Positions 9,024 through 17,148 of a stretch of 41,106 nucleotides of DNA are shown in pieces. Position 1 is the stretch's first letter; the number at the start of each line of letters is the position of its first letter. The notes beneath the pieces are model-generated. The model was not told the origin of the DNA, did no database searches, and saw nothing but the letters and a program-made list of their open reading frames with translations. Made by a program: the position numbers and the translations under genes. Source of the stretch: Myxococcales bacterium (GTDB taxonomy: Bacteria > Myxococcota_A > UBA9042). The stretch lies in NCBI GenBank assembly GCA_023954815.1, contig JAGSHB010000031.1, positions 1 to 41,106 on the forward strand, in the 5' to 3' direction.

Positions 9024-11240
9024 ATGGCGCAGCAACATTGGATCAGAAAGCTGGTGCTTGGATTATTGGCTACGCTGCTCGCGTTGCCATCGGTTGCGAG
9101 CGCAGCCGCCAGTGACACCATCCGACTGCAAGGCCGGTTGACAACGAATGGCGGCGGTCCGGCGCCCGATGGCGACTACGGATTGACGGTCTCCCTGTAT
9201 GGGAACAAGACCGACACCAAAGCGCTGGCAGAATATGTCTACGTGGGTGTGAAGCTGAAAAACGGCATCTTCACCATCTCCGTCGGCAAGAACGGCAAGC
9301 TCGACACGACCAACATCGTCAACGGCAAAGTGGGCTGGGTCGGCGTCAAGGTCGGCAGCGACGCTGAACTCCCACGGATGGCGATCCACAAGGTGCCGTA
9401 CGCCATCTCCGCCAACGTCGCCAGCAGCCTCAAGTGCACCGGGTGCGTGAAGGCGTCTCAGATGGACGCTGCGATTTTGACCGGCGTCACCAAGCAGATC
9501 AACACGGTGAAGACGACCCTCGACACCAAGTTCAGCAAGGCGGATGCCGCGCACGCCGGCGCGCTGAAGAGCCTCGACACCAAGTTGACCGCCGCCACTG
9601 GCGCGAACAAGAAGGCCATTGCGGGGCTGACGACAAAGGTCGGCACCAAGGCAGACGACGCAGCCATCTCAAAGGTCGGCAAGACCGGGCAGTACGCGGA
9701 CTTGAAGAACGCCCCCAAGCCGACCCTCGCCAATCAGACGTGCGCAGTGGGCAAGGTGGTCGTCGGAATCGACGCCAACGGCAAGGTGAAGTGCGCCACC
9801 GACAAGACCAACGCGCTGTCGACGCTCGACGCCCGCTTCGTCAATGAAAAGCAAGGTAACTCGGTCACAGGCGCGATGGTGGCCAACAGCACGCTGACCG
9901 GCGCTGACATCAAGAACGGATCGGTCGGCGCGGCGGAGCTGACGCCCTGCCCCACGGGTCAAGTATTGCAATCTAACGGCAAAGCCATGGTCTGCACCAG
10001 CGTTGCAAAGACGCAAAATGCCAGCGCCAACCTGCTGCACAACCCGACGTTCAGTGACATGAACAAGGACGCACGCCCCGATGCCCACTCCCTTCGCTCC
10101 ACCACATCGAGCGCGTACTACCGCTACACCAAGCTGAGCGGCGCCGACGTAGCGGCCATGGGCGGATTCGGCGGCAAGTTCTCGAGTCCCAGCATGTGGG
10201 CCACGGACCTGCGCTCCAGCAACAAGTCCGTCGACTCTTCAATCATCCTCGGCACCGCCGTGAACGAACGCACCAGCTTCGGCGCTTGGGTCACCTGCTC
10301 GGTTTGGGTGCGGCGCCCAGACACCGTCGGTACCAACGCCATCGCGCAGCTGGAGTGCTTCGGCAAGAAGATCAAGCTCACCATCAAGAAGGGCGACCTG
10401 AAGTGGCACCGCATGGTGACGACCCAGCGCGTGACCTACCCGTTGGCGTCGAGCGCACGTCGCATGTCGATCTACGGCAGTGGCTTCGCGACCAACGGCG
10501 ATCCGGCCTATGTTCGGTACGCGCTACCGAAGCTTGAGTACGGCCCCAGCGCGACGGCTTGGAACCCGGGCGCAACCTCGATGCCGCGCGGCATGATCGC
10601 CTTCTTCGCGCACCAGTGCCCGGCCGGTTGGGCGGAGTACACGGCCCTTCGTGGTCGCGTCGCCATCGGTAGCCCATCGGGCGGCAAGATTGGTCAGACC
10701 CGCGGAACGGCGCTGGGCAACAACGGCGCCCGTGTCATCACCACAGTGCCGCGGCACACCCACTCGGTGAACCCGCCCAAAACAAGCAGCACCAGCGTGG
10801 GTAACCACACCCACAGCCACAATCACCCCAGCACGAAGTCCAACACGACGGGCAATCACCGCCACTATCACGACCACCCGAGCACCAACACGTCAACGAC
10901 CGGCAATCACCGCCACGGGATCCGCACACGCCAAGATGACTGGAATGACAGCGGCGGCGCTGGCCCAAGCTGGGGCGATGGTGACAACGGTGCTTACAAG
11001 CCCTACCACTACACGGATTACGCGGGCAATCACGCTCACTCGCTCAACCTTGGCGGTATCTACTCGAACTACCAGGGCAACCACTACCACACGACGGATC
11101 TGCCAAACATCAACTCGAGCGCGGCGGGTGGGCACTCGCACACGACCGACATTGCGCCGTTCAATGCAGCCCACACAGGCAGCGGTAGCGTCGAGGTCAC
11201 CATGCCGTACGTGCAACTGGTCGCCTGCTACGTGCTGTAG
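9024..11240 (+). CDS. Secreted fibre-like protein with His-rich tail-collar/fibre-tip domain
   Basis: A 738-residue exported protein. GAGGG precedes the ATG at good spacing. Residues 1-28 are a Sec signal peptide ending VASA. Residues 30-140 form a beta-rich N-terminal domain (IRLQGRLT, DGDYGLTVSLYG) ending in LKCTGCV, followed by a helical, possibly trimeric stalk (about 155-280) rich in Lys/Thr/Asp. A middle beta-sandwich-like domain covers about 340-520. The end, from GMIAFFAHQCPAGWAEY to MPYVQLVACYVL, matches the phage tail-collar pattern. Within it lie 11 overlapping HxH motifs, mostly as GNHxH units. In the T4 long-tail-fibre tip, HxH motifs bind iron in a trimer. There are no phage genes nearby, so this looks like a domesticated surface fibre. 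The ligand is unknown. Confidence 0.82.
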   Translation: MAQQHWIRKLVLGLLATLLALPSVASAAASDTIRLQGRLTTNGGGPAPDGDYGLTVSLYGNKTDTKALAEYVYVGVKLKNGIFTISVGKNGKLDTTNIVNGKVGWVGVKVGSDAELPRMAIHKVPYAISANVASSLKCTGCVKASQMDAAILTGVTKQINTVKTTLDTKFSKADAAHAGALKSLDTKLTAATGANKKAIAGLTTKVGTKADDAAISKVGKTGQYADLKNAPKPTLANQTCAVGKVVVGIDANGKVKCATDKTNALSTLDARFVNEKQGNSVTGAMVANSTLTGADIKNGSVGAAELTPCPTGQVLQSNGKAMVCTSVAKTQNASANLLHNPTFSDMNKDARPDAHSLRSTTSSAYYRYTKLSGADVAAMGGFGGKFSSPSMWATDLRSSNKSVDSSIILGTAVNERTSFGAWVTCSVWVRRPDTVGTNAIAQLECFGKKIKLTIKKGDLKWHRMVTTQRVTYPLASSARRMSIYGSGFATNGDPAYVRYALPKLEYGPSATAWNPGATSMPRGMIAFFAHQCPAGWAEYTALRGRVAIGSPSGGKIGQTRGTALGNNGARVITTVPRHTHSVNPPKTSSTSVGNHTHSHNHPSTKSNTTGNHRHYHDHPSTNTSTTGNHRHGIRTRQDDWNDSGGAGPSWGDGDNGAYKPYHYTDYAGNHAHSLNLGGIYSNYQGNHYHTTDLPNINSSAAGGHSHTTDIAPFNAAHTGSGSVEVTMPYVQLVACYVL
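10750..11150 (+). repeat. GNHxH repeats (HxH metal-ladder candidate)
   Basis: Coding repeat at the end of the fibre-like gene. Successive units read GNHTHSHNH, GNHRHYHDH, GNHRH, GNHAH, GNHYH and GGHSH, preceded by one RHTH. The units are separated by Ser/Thr/Asn-rich spacers of irregular length. Regular HxH placement along a fibre tip is the arrangement known to chelate a column of iron ions in T4 gp37. Confidence 0.85.
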
Positions 11241-11273
11241 CGTCGGCTAGGTCGACCCGCAGAGACGACACAC

Positions 11274-11321
11274 ACCAACCCCCGCGACCTACCCTGGCAG
11301 GTCGCGGGGGTTGGTCGTTTT
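11274..11321 (+). terminator. Rho-independent terminator
   Basis: A perfect 17-bp inverted repeat (11274-11290 and 11299-11315) encloses an 8-base loop and is followed by cgtttt. It begins 33 bp after the stop codon of the fibre-like gene, so it most likely ends the transcript of the Cys-rich lipoprotein and fibre genes. The T-tract is short, but the stem is very GC-rich. It also forms on the minus strand, although the T-run lies on the plus side. Confidence 0.9.
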
Positions 11322-11399
11322 GAGGTGGAGGCACTATGCCCTGCTCCGGCAAGCCAAACATTGCAGTGGCTGATTGGAAGCCCGCCGTCGGGCGAGAGA

Positions 11400-12209
11400 C
11401 TACGCGCTTGTCGCGCTGAGACGACCGACCCAGACGCCAGCGAGGACGAGGATGGCGCCGACGAGCAGCCCGGCGGCGAATGGCACCACTGGGCCGTTCC
11501 CCGAGTTCGAGCCTGAACCTGAACCTGAGCCCGAAGTGACTGTAGCTGCCTTGCCGGAGATGCCGCCCTTGTTGGCGTGCGCCACGATGAGCGCCTCGCT
11601 GACCACCGCAAAGCGCATGTGCGGTGCCAGCATCTTCAGAGCGGCCGCTTGGCGCTCCAGAAGGCGGAGGTCCTTCGCGGGGACGTTGCCGCAACGGATG
11701 TGCCAGCGATGGGTGTCCGACACGATGAGCGCGTCGTCACCCGATAGACCGAGCTTGTCGTAGAGCGCGGCATAATCTGCGGATGCCGTGCCTCGTGAGA
11801 GCATGATGAGATACGCGCGACCACGGAGTTTGGCCCCCAAACGTACAGCCACTTGGTAGACCGTGTCCGAGATGGCAGCCCGAATCGGCATGTTGGCCGC
11901 GATCCCGGCTCCGGAAGCTCCAGTCAAAATCGCACCGATCTGCTGGGCCGACTTTCCAACGAGTTCCTTGGCCATCATCGGCTCGTTCTTTCGCGGCGGC
12001 GGGGGCGGCGGCCGAACGCCCGAGGGCAGTGGTGCCCGACGGGCCGAAGGCTGCCCATGAGCGCCGGGTGCATGGGCGCTGTGATCATGACCGGGTGTGA
12101 CTTGCTGTGCTACGGCGATGGTCGGGCACACACCCCAACAGCCAGCCACGAACGCCAAGGAGGTGACCCATCGCCGCGGAGATAGCGGCGGCATCTTGTT
12201 GGATTTCAC
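11400..12209 (-). CDS. Exported membrane-anchored protein, unrecognised
   Basis: A 269-residue protein. I place the start at the GTG at 12207-12209 because GAGAGG sits at good spacing before it and a Sec signal follows at once (core TSLAFVAGCWGV, cleavage near AVAQQ). Opening the frame further upstream adds about 100 residues without signal or domain logic. After the signal come a His/Ala/Gly stretch (GHDHSAHAPGAHG) and a Pro-rich run, then a mixed alpha/beta domain of about 140 residues with RAYLIMLSRG and DALIVSDTHRWHIRCG, a Ser/Gly linker, and one C-terminal membrane helix (FAAGLLVGAILVLAGVWVG) ending in a short tail. A signal plus a C-terminal anchor predicts a domain facing the periplasm. 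The fold loosely recalls TPM/TLP18.3 domains, but I would not assign it. Confidence 0.75.
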   Translation of the reverse strand: MKSNKMPPLSPRRWVTSLAFVAGCWGVCPTIAVAQQVTPGHDHSAHAPGAHGQPSARRAPLPSGVRPPPPPPRKNEPMMAKELVGKSAQQIGAILTGASGAGIAANMPIRAAISDTVYQVAVRLGAKLRGRAYLIMLSRGTASADYAALYDKLGLSGDDALIVSDTHRWHIRCGNVPAKDLRLLERQAAALKMLAPHMRFAVVSEALIVAHANKGGISGKAATVTSGSGSGSGSNSGNGPVVPFAAGLLVGAILVLAGVWVGRLSATSA

Positions 12210-12597
12210 GTCTGACCTCTCGAATGTTTGGCCGAAACCAATGCAGTTCCAATCGGCCCATCTGTGTTGCCGGCCCGCGGAGGAGCCACTGACCGGTGCT
12301 CCGTCGCCTATGCATGCCAAGGCAGTGTGCCACGACAAGGAGATGGATAGGGATAGCGCGCAGTCGTCGCCCCGATCCGTAGGTCCTACAAGCCCGAACC
12401 ACGATCGCCCCACGACCGCCAGGACGGCCGTTCCTACCTCCCCCCCACTCATATGCCTTCGACGGGCGCACCCTGCTGTGCGGGGCATCCACGTGGCTGC
12501 AACGGCCAATTGACGTTCAAAAACAGGCCAAATTCGGCGCCGCCATGCTGTGGGTTATCGACAAGACGTTGGAGCGGGCTGAAGTCGCCAACACGCC
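12210..12597. other. 388-bp intergenic region
   Basis: This lies between the CotH gene end at 12598 and the start of the exported protein at 12209, both on the minus strand. A reading frame continuing from 11400 stays open across most of it but has no start signal or domain content. It probably holds the promoter of the 11400-12209 gene. I see no RNA gene or clear hairpin in it. Confidence 0.5.
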
Positions 12598-14361
12598 TCA
12601 CGGAAGCTGTGCGGTCACGACGTTGCTTGGAAGGGAGCCAGTGCCCCCCGCAATGGGCATCCACACATAGACGCGGTAGCGGTACGTTGCGCCAGGGACA
12701 ACCTGCGTATCCGTCGCCGTCTCGTGCCCCTGCCCCGGCATGCCGTGGATGTTCTGGAAGGTGTCGCAGCCCACACCCGAACAGCGTTGCAATACCGTGC
12801 CTGCGGCGCCGGTGCCGTGGTCGGTCCAGCTGAGTGTCACGCCCTTGACCGTCGCGCTGACCAGCTTCAGGCCGGTGGGGGCCGTGTCCTTGAGCGTGCC
12901 GGGCGCAGGCGCCTTGTTGTGACCGCCGCCACACTTTGGCTTGATGGGCGGCGTCGGCTTGGGCGCATCCAACTCAGCGCGGGCCTTGGCGTAGCGCTTG
13001 GCAGCAAAGTTGTTCATGTCCGCAACGATAGCCGGATACCCCACCACGCCGGGATTGGTGATACGGACGGGCGCGTGCGGGTCTTGGGCAAGATCGGTCT
13101 TGAGAAGTGCATGGGCCGTGCCGAGCCACGTGGCGATGCGCTGGGGCTTGAACCACTTCTCCAAGATACGGTCGGCATGGACACGATACCGGGCCAGCAG
13201 CGCCGGGTGGGAGACGATGCGACTGAGCAACGACCGCGGTGTCGCCGGCAATGGCCACGCCGCATTCCAGCCATCGATAACCGGAATGCACCCGAAGGCG
13301 TTGTCCGCAAAACCCACGTCGAGGTCCCACGGAAGATACGTCCAGCGGCCCACAGCCTCATCTCGGTGCAGGTAGTAGTTGTGTGCGTTGAAGCCGGTGT
13401 ACTGATCGAACGCGCCCGCATACAGCGCCACGGCGGTGAACTTGAGGAAGCCCTCCAGGTCCAGGTTCGTGGCCATCCAAGCCTCCAACTTGTCGTCAGG
13501 CACGGTGCTCAGCGCATGGGTCAAGGTGTGGAGGGGCCCATGGCCTATCTCTGCGGTATCACTGGTCTCCGGCGAGAAGGTGTTGGTGAACCCCGACGCA
13601 CTGGCCTGCGACTCGAGGCCGGCGCCGGGCCCGCCGAGGTGAACCTTGTAGAGCAGCCCCTGTGTGCTGCCATAGGTCCGCGCCAGGAAGCTCTTGTCGA
13701 TGCGCTCGACCACCACAAAAACGCCGCGATTTGTACCGTTGACAGCCACCGTGGCCCACGATGAGCGCGACGCAGGCACGCCCTCGGCAGCGAGCACCTC
13801 GCCGACGAGTCGCTCGGAAAAGACCGAACCAAACTGCACCCCATTGTCCAAGGCGAGCCGCCGCAGGCCAAGCAGACGTTGACCGGTCTTGAAACGCCCA
13901 AAATGCAGCAGCAGGCCGCGCTTGTGCTTCTGATTCGGCTGCGAGGAGCTGTTGCCCTTGTAGCGAACGCCGATCTCTTTCAGCGTCATGCCGGCCCACG
14001 AAAACGTGCCGCTCACCCAGATACGTTCCGGTAGGGCCGCGTTCATTTTCGCGATGTCGGCGGGCGCAATGGTGAGCGAGATGCGTTGCACCTCGGTGGC
14101 GCTAAAGAGGTCGTCTTGCGTCGGTCCCGCCCAGTGGGGGCCCACGTCTCGCCCAGGAACACTGTCAGTCGTAGCGGTATCAGGGGAATCGGCTGAGGTG
14201 CCTGAGGTGGCTGTCGGCGCCGGTTCCGTACAGGCCATGAGCCACAGAGATAGACAGGCTGCTGCCACCGGATGGACCGGTCCGAAACGCGCGCCGCTCG
14301 CAGGCGTCACCGGTATCAGCGTCAAGGGCTTCAGCGTCACCGTGGTCAGCATTGCGGGCAT
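12598..14361 (-). CDS. CotH-family lipoprotein kinase with C-terminal Fn3-like domain
   Basis: A 587-residue lipoprotein (LWLMAC, Cys44) with a short Thr/Asp/Ser tether. Residues about 90-430 match the CotH fold, an atypical secreted protein kinase family first seen in spore coat protein H. Visible signatures are GVRYKGNSSS, the LALDNG strand, the VVVERIDKSFL glutamate helix, the FDQYTGFNAHNYYLH region and the YLPWDLDVGF metal-binding Asp motif. A Lys/Pro linker with Cys precedes a fibronectin-III-like C-terminal domain (about 495-587, GVTLSWTDHG and GATYRYRVYVW). It is the last gene of a minus-strand run, 14 bp after the small lipoprotein gene. Family members phosphorylate secreted proteins; the target here is unknown. 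Confidence 0.9.
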   Translation of the reverse strand: MPAMLTTVTLKPLTLIPVTPASGARFGPVHPVAAACLSLWLMACTEPAPTATSGTSADSPDTATTDSVPGRDVGPHWAGPTQDDLFSATEVQRISLTIAPADIAKMNAALPERIWVSGTFSWAGMTLKEIGVRYKGNSSSQPNQKHKRGLLLHFGRFKTGQRLLGLRRLALDNGVQFGSVFSERLVGEVLAAEGVPASRSSWATVAVNGTNRGVFVVVERIDKSFLARTYGSTQGLLYKVHLGGPGAGLESQASASGFTNTFSPETSDTAEIGHGPLHTLTHALSTVPDDKLEAWMATNLDLEGFLKFTAVALYAGAFDQYTGFNAHNYYLHRDEAVGRWTYLPWDLDVGFADNAFGCIPVIDGWNAAWPLPATPRSLLSRIVSHPALLARYRVHADRILEKWFKPQRIATWLGTAHALLKTDLAQDPHAPVRITNPGVVGYPAIVADMNNFAAKRYAKARAELDAPKPTPPIKPKCGGGHNKAPAPGTLKDTAPTGLKLVSATVKGVTLSWTDHGTGAAGTVLQRCSGVGCDTFQNIHGMPGQGHETATDTQVVPGATYRYRVYVWMPIAGGTGSLPSNVVTAQLP

Positions 14362-14375
14362 TGGCGAGATGCCTA

Positions 14376-14801
14376 CTACTTGGTGTGTTCGAAGTTGTTG
14401 ACCTTCACCGATGGCACGCTGTCCACAGGGCAGCCAACGGAGAACTTCCAGCTGGTCGCGATGCCGCCGTCACAGTTCGGCGTCACGACCACGTCGATCT
14501 TGGTGCCTTTGCCGGGGCCATAGCGCACGGGAACACTGCGGCTCTCCGACACGCAGCCGCTGTCGAAGAGCAGCTCGCCCTCGTAGAAGACCTCGATGCG
14601 ATCCATGGCGTTGCGGGTCTCGTAGTCAAAATCAAAAGACCCCGAGCGCCTACCCATCTCGATAGGAATCGTGGGTGGTGGGTTGCTGCCGCCGAGGTTG
14701 AATCCGACGTCGCACTCAGAGGAACTCTGGGTCTCGCAGCTGAAGCTCAGGGCGCACATCGCGGCGACGATGCACACCATCCGGAAGGTAGGCTTGCTCA
14801 T
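14376..14801 (-). CDS. Small beta-sandwich lipoprotein
   Basis: A 141-residue lipoprotein. I choose the ATG at 14799-14801 because GGAGA precedes it at about 6 bases and the signal peptide starts directly after (VCIVAAMCALSFSC). The mature part has SFDFDYETRNAMDRIEVFYE, GELLFDSGCV and a closing SWKFSVGC strand. That pattern of a disordered polar turn, then DR-x-EV-x-Y-x-G, resembles the small P-domain-like beta-sandwich often appended to secreted bacterial proteins; the resemblance is by eye only. It sits between two CotH genes on the same strand, so it may be a partner or substrate of those kinases. Four of its cysteines could form disulfides. Confidence 0.72.
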   Translation of the reverse strand: MSKPTFRMVCIVAAMCALSFSCETQSSSECDVGFNLGGSNPPPTIPIEMGRRSGSFDFDYETRNAMDRIEVFYEGELLFDSGCVSESRSVPVRYGPGKGTKIDVVVTPNCDGGIATSWKFSVGCPVDSVPSVKVNNFEHTK

Positions 14802-14938
14802 GGTCGTCTCTCCGGGTCGCTTGTTGTGTACATCGAGCGTGAATTTCGTACGTCCTTCAGCCTCCCCCAAGATTCCGCAGTGCACGCTCAGACGCAATGA
14901 CAATCGTCAGTTGCCCCTACGAAGATCTAGAAGCTAGT

Positions 14939-16375
14939 TCACCAGCCAAACACCAACGCTGACAACAAGTGCAGCGCAGCCTGAGGGTCGCCCAGGCCGC
15001 CCTTGGGCAGCTGATCGCAAGCCGTGGCGACTCTAGGGCCCGCGGGTAGGCCCTTTGCGATGGCTGCATCCAGCTGCGCGCCGCGCTTATCTACCCAAGA
15101 CCGCAGTTCTTTGGCTTCGTCAGCAAAGTCGTCATCATCCTGTGCGGCCACGATCTGTTGGGTCAGGCGATTAATCGCCAAATGCAGTGCTTTGGGCCGC
15201 CAAACCTCGTGACGCAGACGGGCGAGTTCACTGTCAAACCGCTGCCGCATCTTGGGAAGGCGCGAGAGTCGACGGGCGAGCTCGCCATGGACGAAGGGTT
15301 GCAAGTCGCCATCATCGCTGCCACCGACCAGCACGTTATCGACACCCCAAGGGATAAAAGTTGCGCGGTCTTCATCGGTTGGATCGAAGTATACGAAGAA
15401 GTTGTTGCGCATCGTGCTGTAGCCATCGGTGTGGCCGATCAGAACTTCCATCGCCCAGTACGTAATGAAGCGATCCAGATTGACGACCTTGGACAGCGCC
15501 GCCTCCAGCTGCGCATCCGGGAGCTTCAACGCTGCAGAGACCGCCAACAGGGGCGCCCCAGTGAGATCGGTATCGGCTGTCTTGGCCTGCCACCTGCCCA
15601 GATGACCGGTGCCGAACCCAGCCACAAACCCGGGGGTGAAGTCAGCAATCGTGCCCTCATAGAGAGAGCCGGAGTCGGAACCAAAAGCCCAACGTAAGAA
15701 GCGCTTTTTCACGGCCTCGACGTGGGTGTACGCGCCCAACGACGCGCCATTGACCATGACGTTGGCGAGATTGCAGCGCGGCGCGGGATAGCCCGCGGCA
15801 GCAAAGAGCTCATAGGCCAAGCAGGTGTGCATCCGCGTCGGGTCTTGGTTGTTGTTGTTGAGCGTGATGCGCTCGGTGTCGCCGAACAATTGCTTGCCGA
15901 CCACGCGATCCGTTTTGAGCTTGAGCGAGGGTTTGAACATGCCCTGCCCCGTCACCGAACCGAGAAAACCCTTCTTGCGGATGCCGACACGCTTCAGCGG
16001 GGTGCCATCGATGACGATGTCGCTCTCAAACCAATCATAGTGCTCAGGAAATCCCGATGTGCAGTCGTCGGTGAGCTGGGAAAAGACGATGTCGATCAGC
16101 TCACCTGGGGGCACGCCGAAGCGGTTGTCCTTGCGCAGCACATCAAAGTCCTCCGGCGGCATGGTGATCTGTACGCACAGAGCGTCGGTGGATGCGAAAG
16201 AGACGGTTGTGGTCACGGCGTGGCCCAACGACGCCACTCCGTCACACGGGATGCCAGGCGGGGGTCGTTCGCCCGCTTCTTCCTCTCCCCCGCAGCCCAC
16301 AGACAGGGCAGACACTGCGAACAACAGCGTGAAAAGCGAGCGCCAAGCAGTCGGTAACGAGCGTCTACCAGCCAT
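14939..16375 (-). CDS. CotH-family lipoprotein kinase
   Basis: A 478-residue lipoprotein (LSVGC, Cys28, then GGEEEAGE). The CotH core runs from about residue 50 to 420: VSFASTDALCVQITM at the front, VGIRKKGFLGSV for the lysine-bearing strand, RITLNNNNQDPT, the HVEAVKKRFL glutamate helix, and FIPWGVDNVLVGG at the metal site. The motif here is PWGVDN rather than the PWDLD of its neighbour, a variant that keeps the second Asp. The start codon lies inside the last codons of the upstream outer-membrane-type gene (11-bp overlap), implying coupled translation. A 137-bp gap separates it from the next gene, the small lipoprotein. It belongs to the same family as the protein at 12598-14361 but is clearly divergent, so this is not a recent duplication. 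Confidence 0.9.
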   Translation of the reverse strand: MAGRRSLPTAWRSLFTLLFAVSALSVGCGGEEEAGERPPPGIPCDGVASLGHAVTTTVSFASTDALCVQITMPPEDFDVLRKDNRFGVPPGELIDIVFSQLTDDCTSGFPEHYDWFESDIVIDGTPLKRVGIRKKGFLGSVTGQGMFKPSLKLKTDRVVGKQLFGDTERITLNNNNQDPTRMHTCLAYELFAAAGYPAPRCNLANVMVNGASLGAYTHVEAVKKRFLRWAFGSDSGSLYEGTIADFTPGFVAGFGTGHLGRWQAKTADTDLTGAPLLAVSAALKLPDAQLEAALSKVVNLDRFITYWAMEVLIGHTDGYSTMRNNFFVYFDPTDEDRATFIPWGVDNVLVGGSDDGDLQPFVHGELARRLSRLPKMRQRFDSELARLRHEVWRPKALHLAINRLTQQIVAAQDDDDFADEAKELRSWVDKRGAQLDAAIAKGLPAGPRVATACDQLPKGGLGDPQAALHLLSALVFGW

Positions 16376-16994
16376 AACCCAAACTCACGTTGAGCAGCGG
16401 TGAAAAGCCACCGGCTGCCGGGCTACGCGCCTCATCTTTGCCAGCCATCACCGTGGAGTGCAGCACGCCGGAGCCGAGCTCCAGTACGAAGCCAGACCAA
16501 TTCCAGACATAGCCGATCTCAAGGCCGCCGCCGAAAATGGGCGAAGAGGCGACGGTTCGCGACGATCCTGTGCGCGCCCATCCCCAAGCGGTCAGCGCCA
16601 TGGGCAACAGGTACCAGCCAGCGAGCCCGGGTCGAGACAGGGAGATTCGGGGGCCGAATTTTGCGCCGATGACGTCGTATTGAAAGAGAAACTTAAGCCG
16701 CCCGCCCTGCAAGACCACCGTGGCCGCGATCCTGTCTGTCAGCACGTAGTGAAAGCGAAGATTGACCATGACAGATTCCAACCCGGCGGCCGATCCCAGC
16801 AAACCCGCTAGTGGGCCAAGCGGCGCGATGAGGATGGCGCGATTCAACCCAGTGACGCCGCCAGCGAGTCGCGACAGTTCCGGGCTCTCGTCCGAAGGGA
16901 TGGCGGGCGGTGGGCGCGGACTCGCTACCGCACATGGCGGCATCCATTGCACCAAGCAGCAACTCGCAATCACCAGCAAGGGCGCAATTCGCAT
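16365..16994 (-). CDS. Outer-membrane beta-barrel-like exported protein
   Basis: A 209-residue protein. The start is set at the ATG at 16992-16994, which has GGAGAAGG immediately upstream and is followed by a signal peptide (MRIAPLLVIASCC, cleavage near AVAS). The mature part contains alternating amphipathic strands (VMVNLRFHYVLTDRIAATVV, LKFLFQYDVIGAKFGPRI, GGGLEIGYVWNW) and ends in VSLGYGW, an aromatic C-terminus typical of outer-membrane barrels. I do not recognise a named family. It overlaps the downstream CotH gene by 11 bp and heads the CotH run. Its promoter region is shared divergently with the porin O/P gene (154-bp gap). Confidence 0.78.
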   Translation of the reverse strand: MRIAPLLVIASCCLVQWMPPCAVASPRPPPAIPSDESPELSRLAGGVTGLNRAILIAPLGPLAGLLGSAAGLESVMVNLRFHYVLTDRIAATVVLQGGRLKFLFQYDVIGAKFGPRISLSRPGLAGWYLLPMALTAWGWARTGSSRTVASSPIFGGGLEIGYVWNWSGFVLELGSGVLHSTVMAGKDEARSPAAGGFSPLLNVSLGYGW

Positions 16995-17148
16995 ACCTTC
17001 TCCGGGTGCTGGGCCGTTGCCGTGGGGCCATTTGCGACAGTCGTGTGAACGTCTGGCACGTTCCTGTGTCAGGCCGCGAATAGCCGGAGACACCTTGGCA
17101 AGCATACGGTATCGCTTCGCCAAAGACAGCGCAGTAGGAGAGTCAGCG

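Noticed and set aside
9024-11240. Prophage remnant because of the tail-collar domain
   Set aside because: The protein has a Sec signal, and no capsid, portal, terminase, lysis or integrase gene is nearby.
12210-12509. Longer N-terminus for the exported protein at 11400-12209
   Set aside because: No ribosome site or domain. GAGAGG and a signal peptide support the GTG at 12207-12209.
16762-17148. Longer N-terminus for the porin O/P gene
   Set aside because: It runs antisense to the neighbouring exported-protein gene and lacks a signal. AGGAG and a signal peptide support the ATG at 17149.
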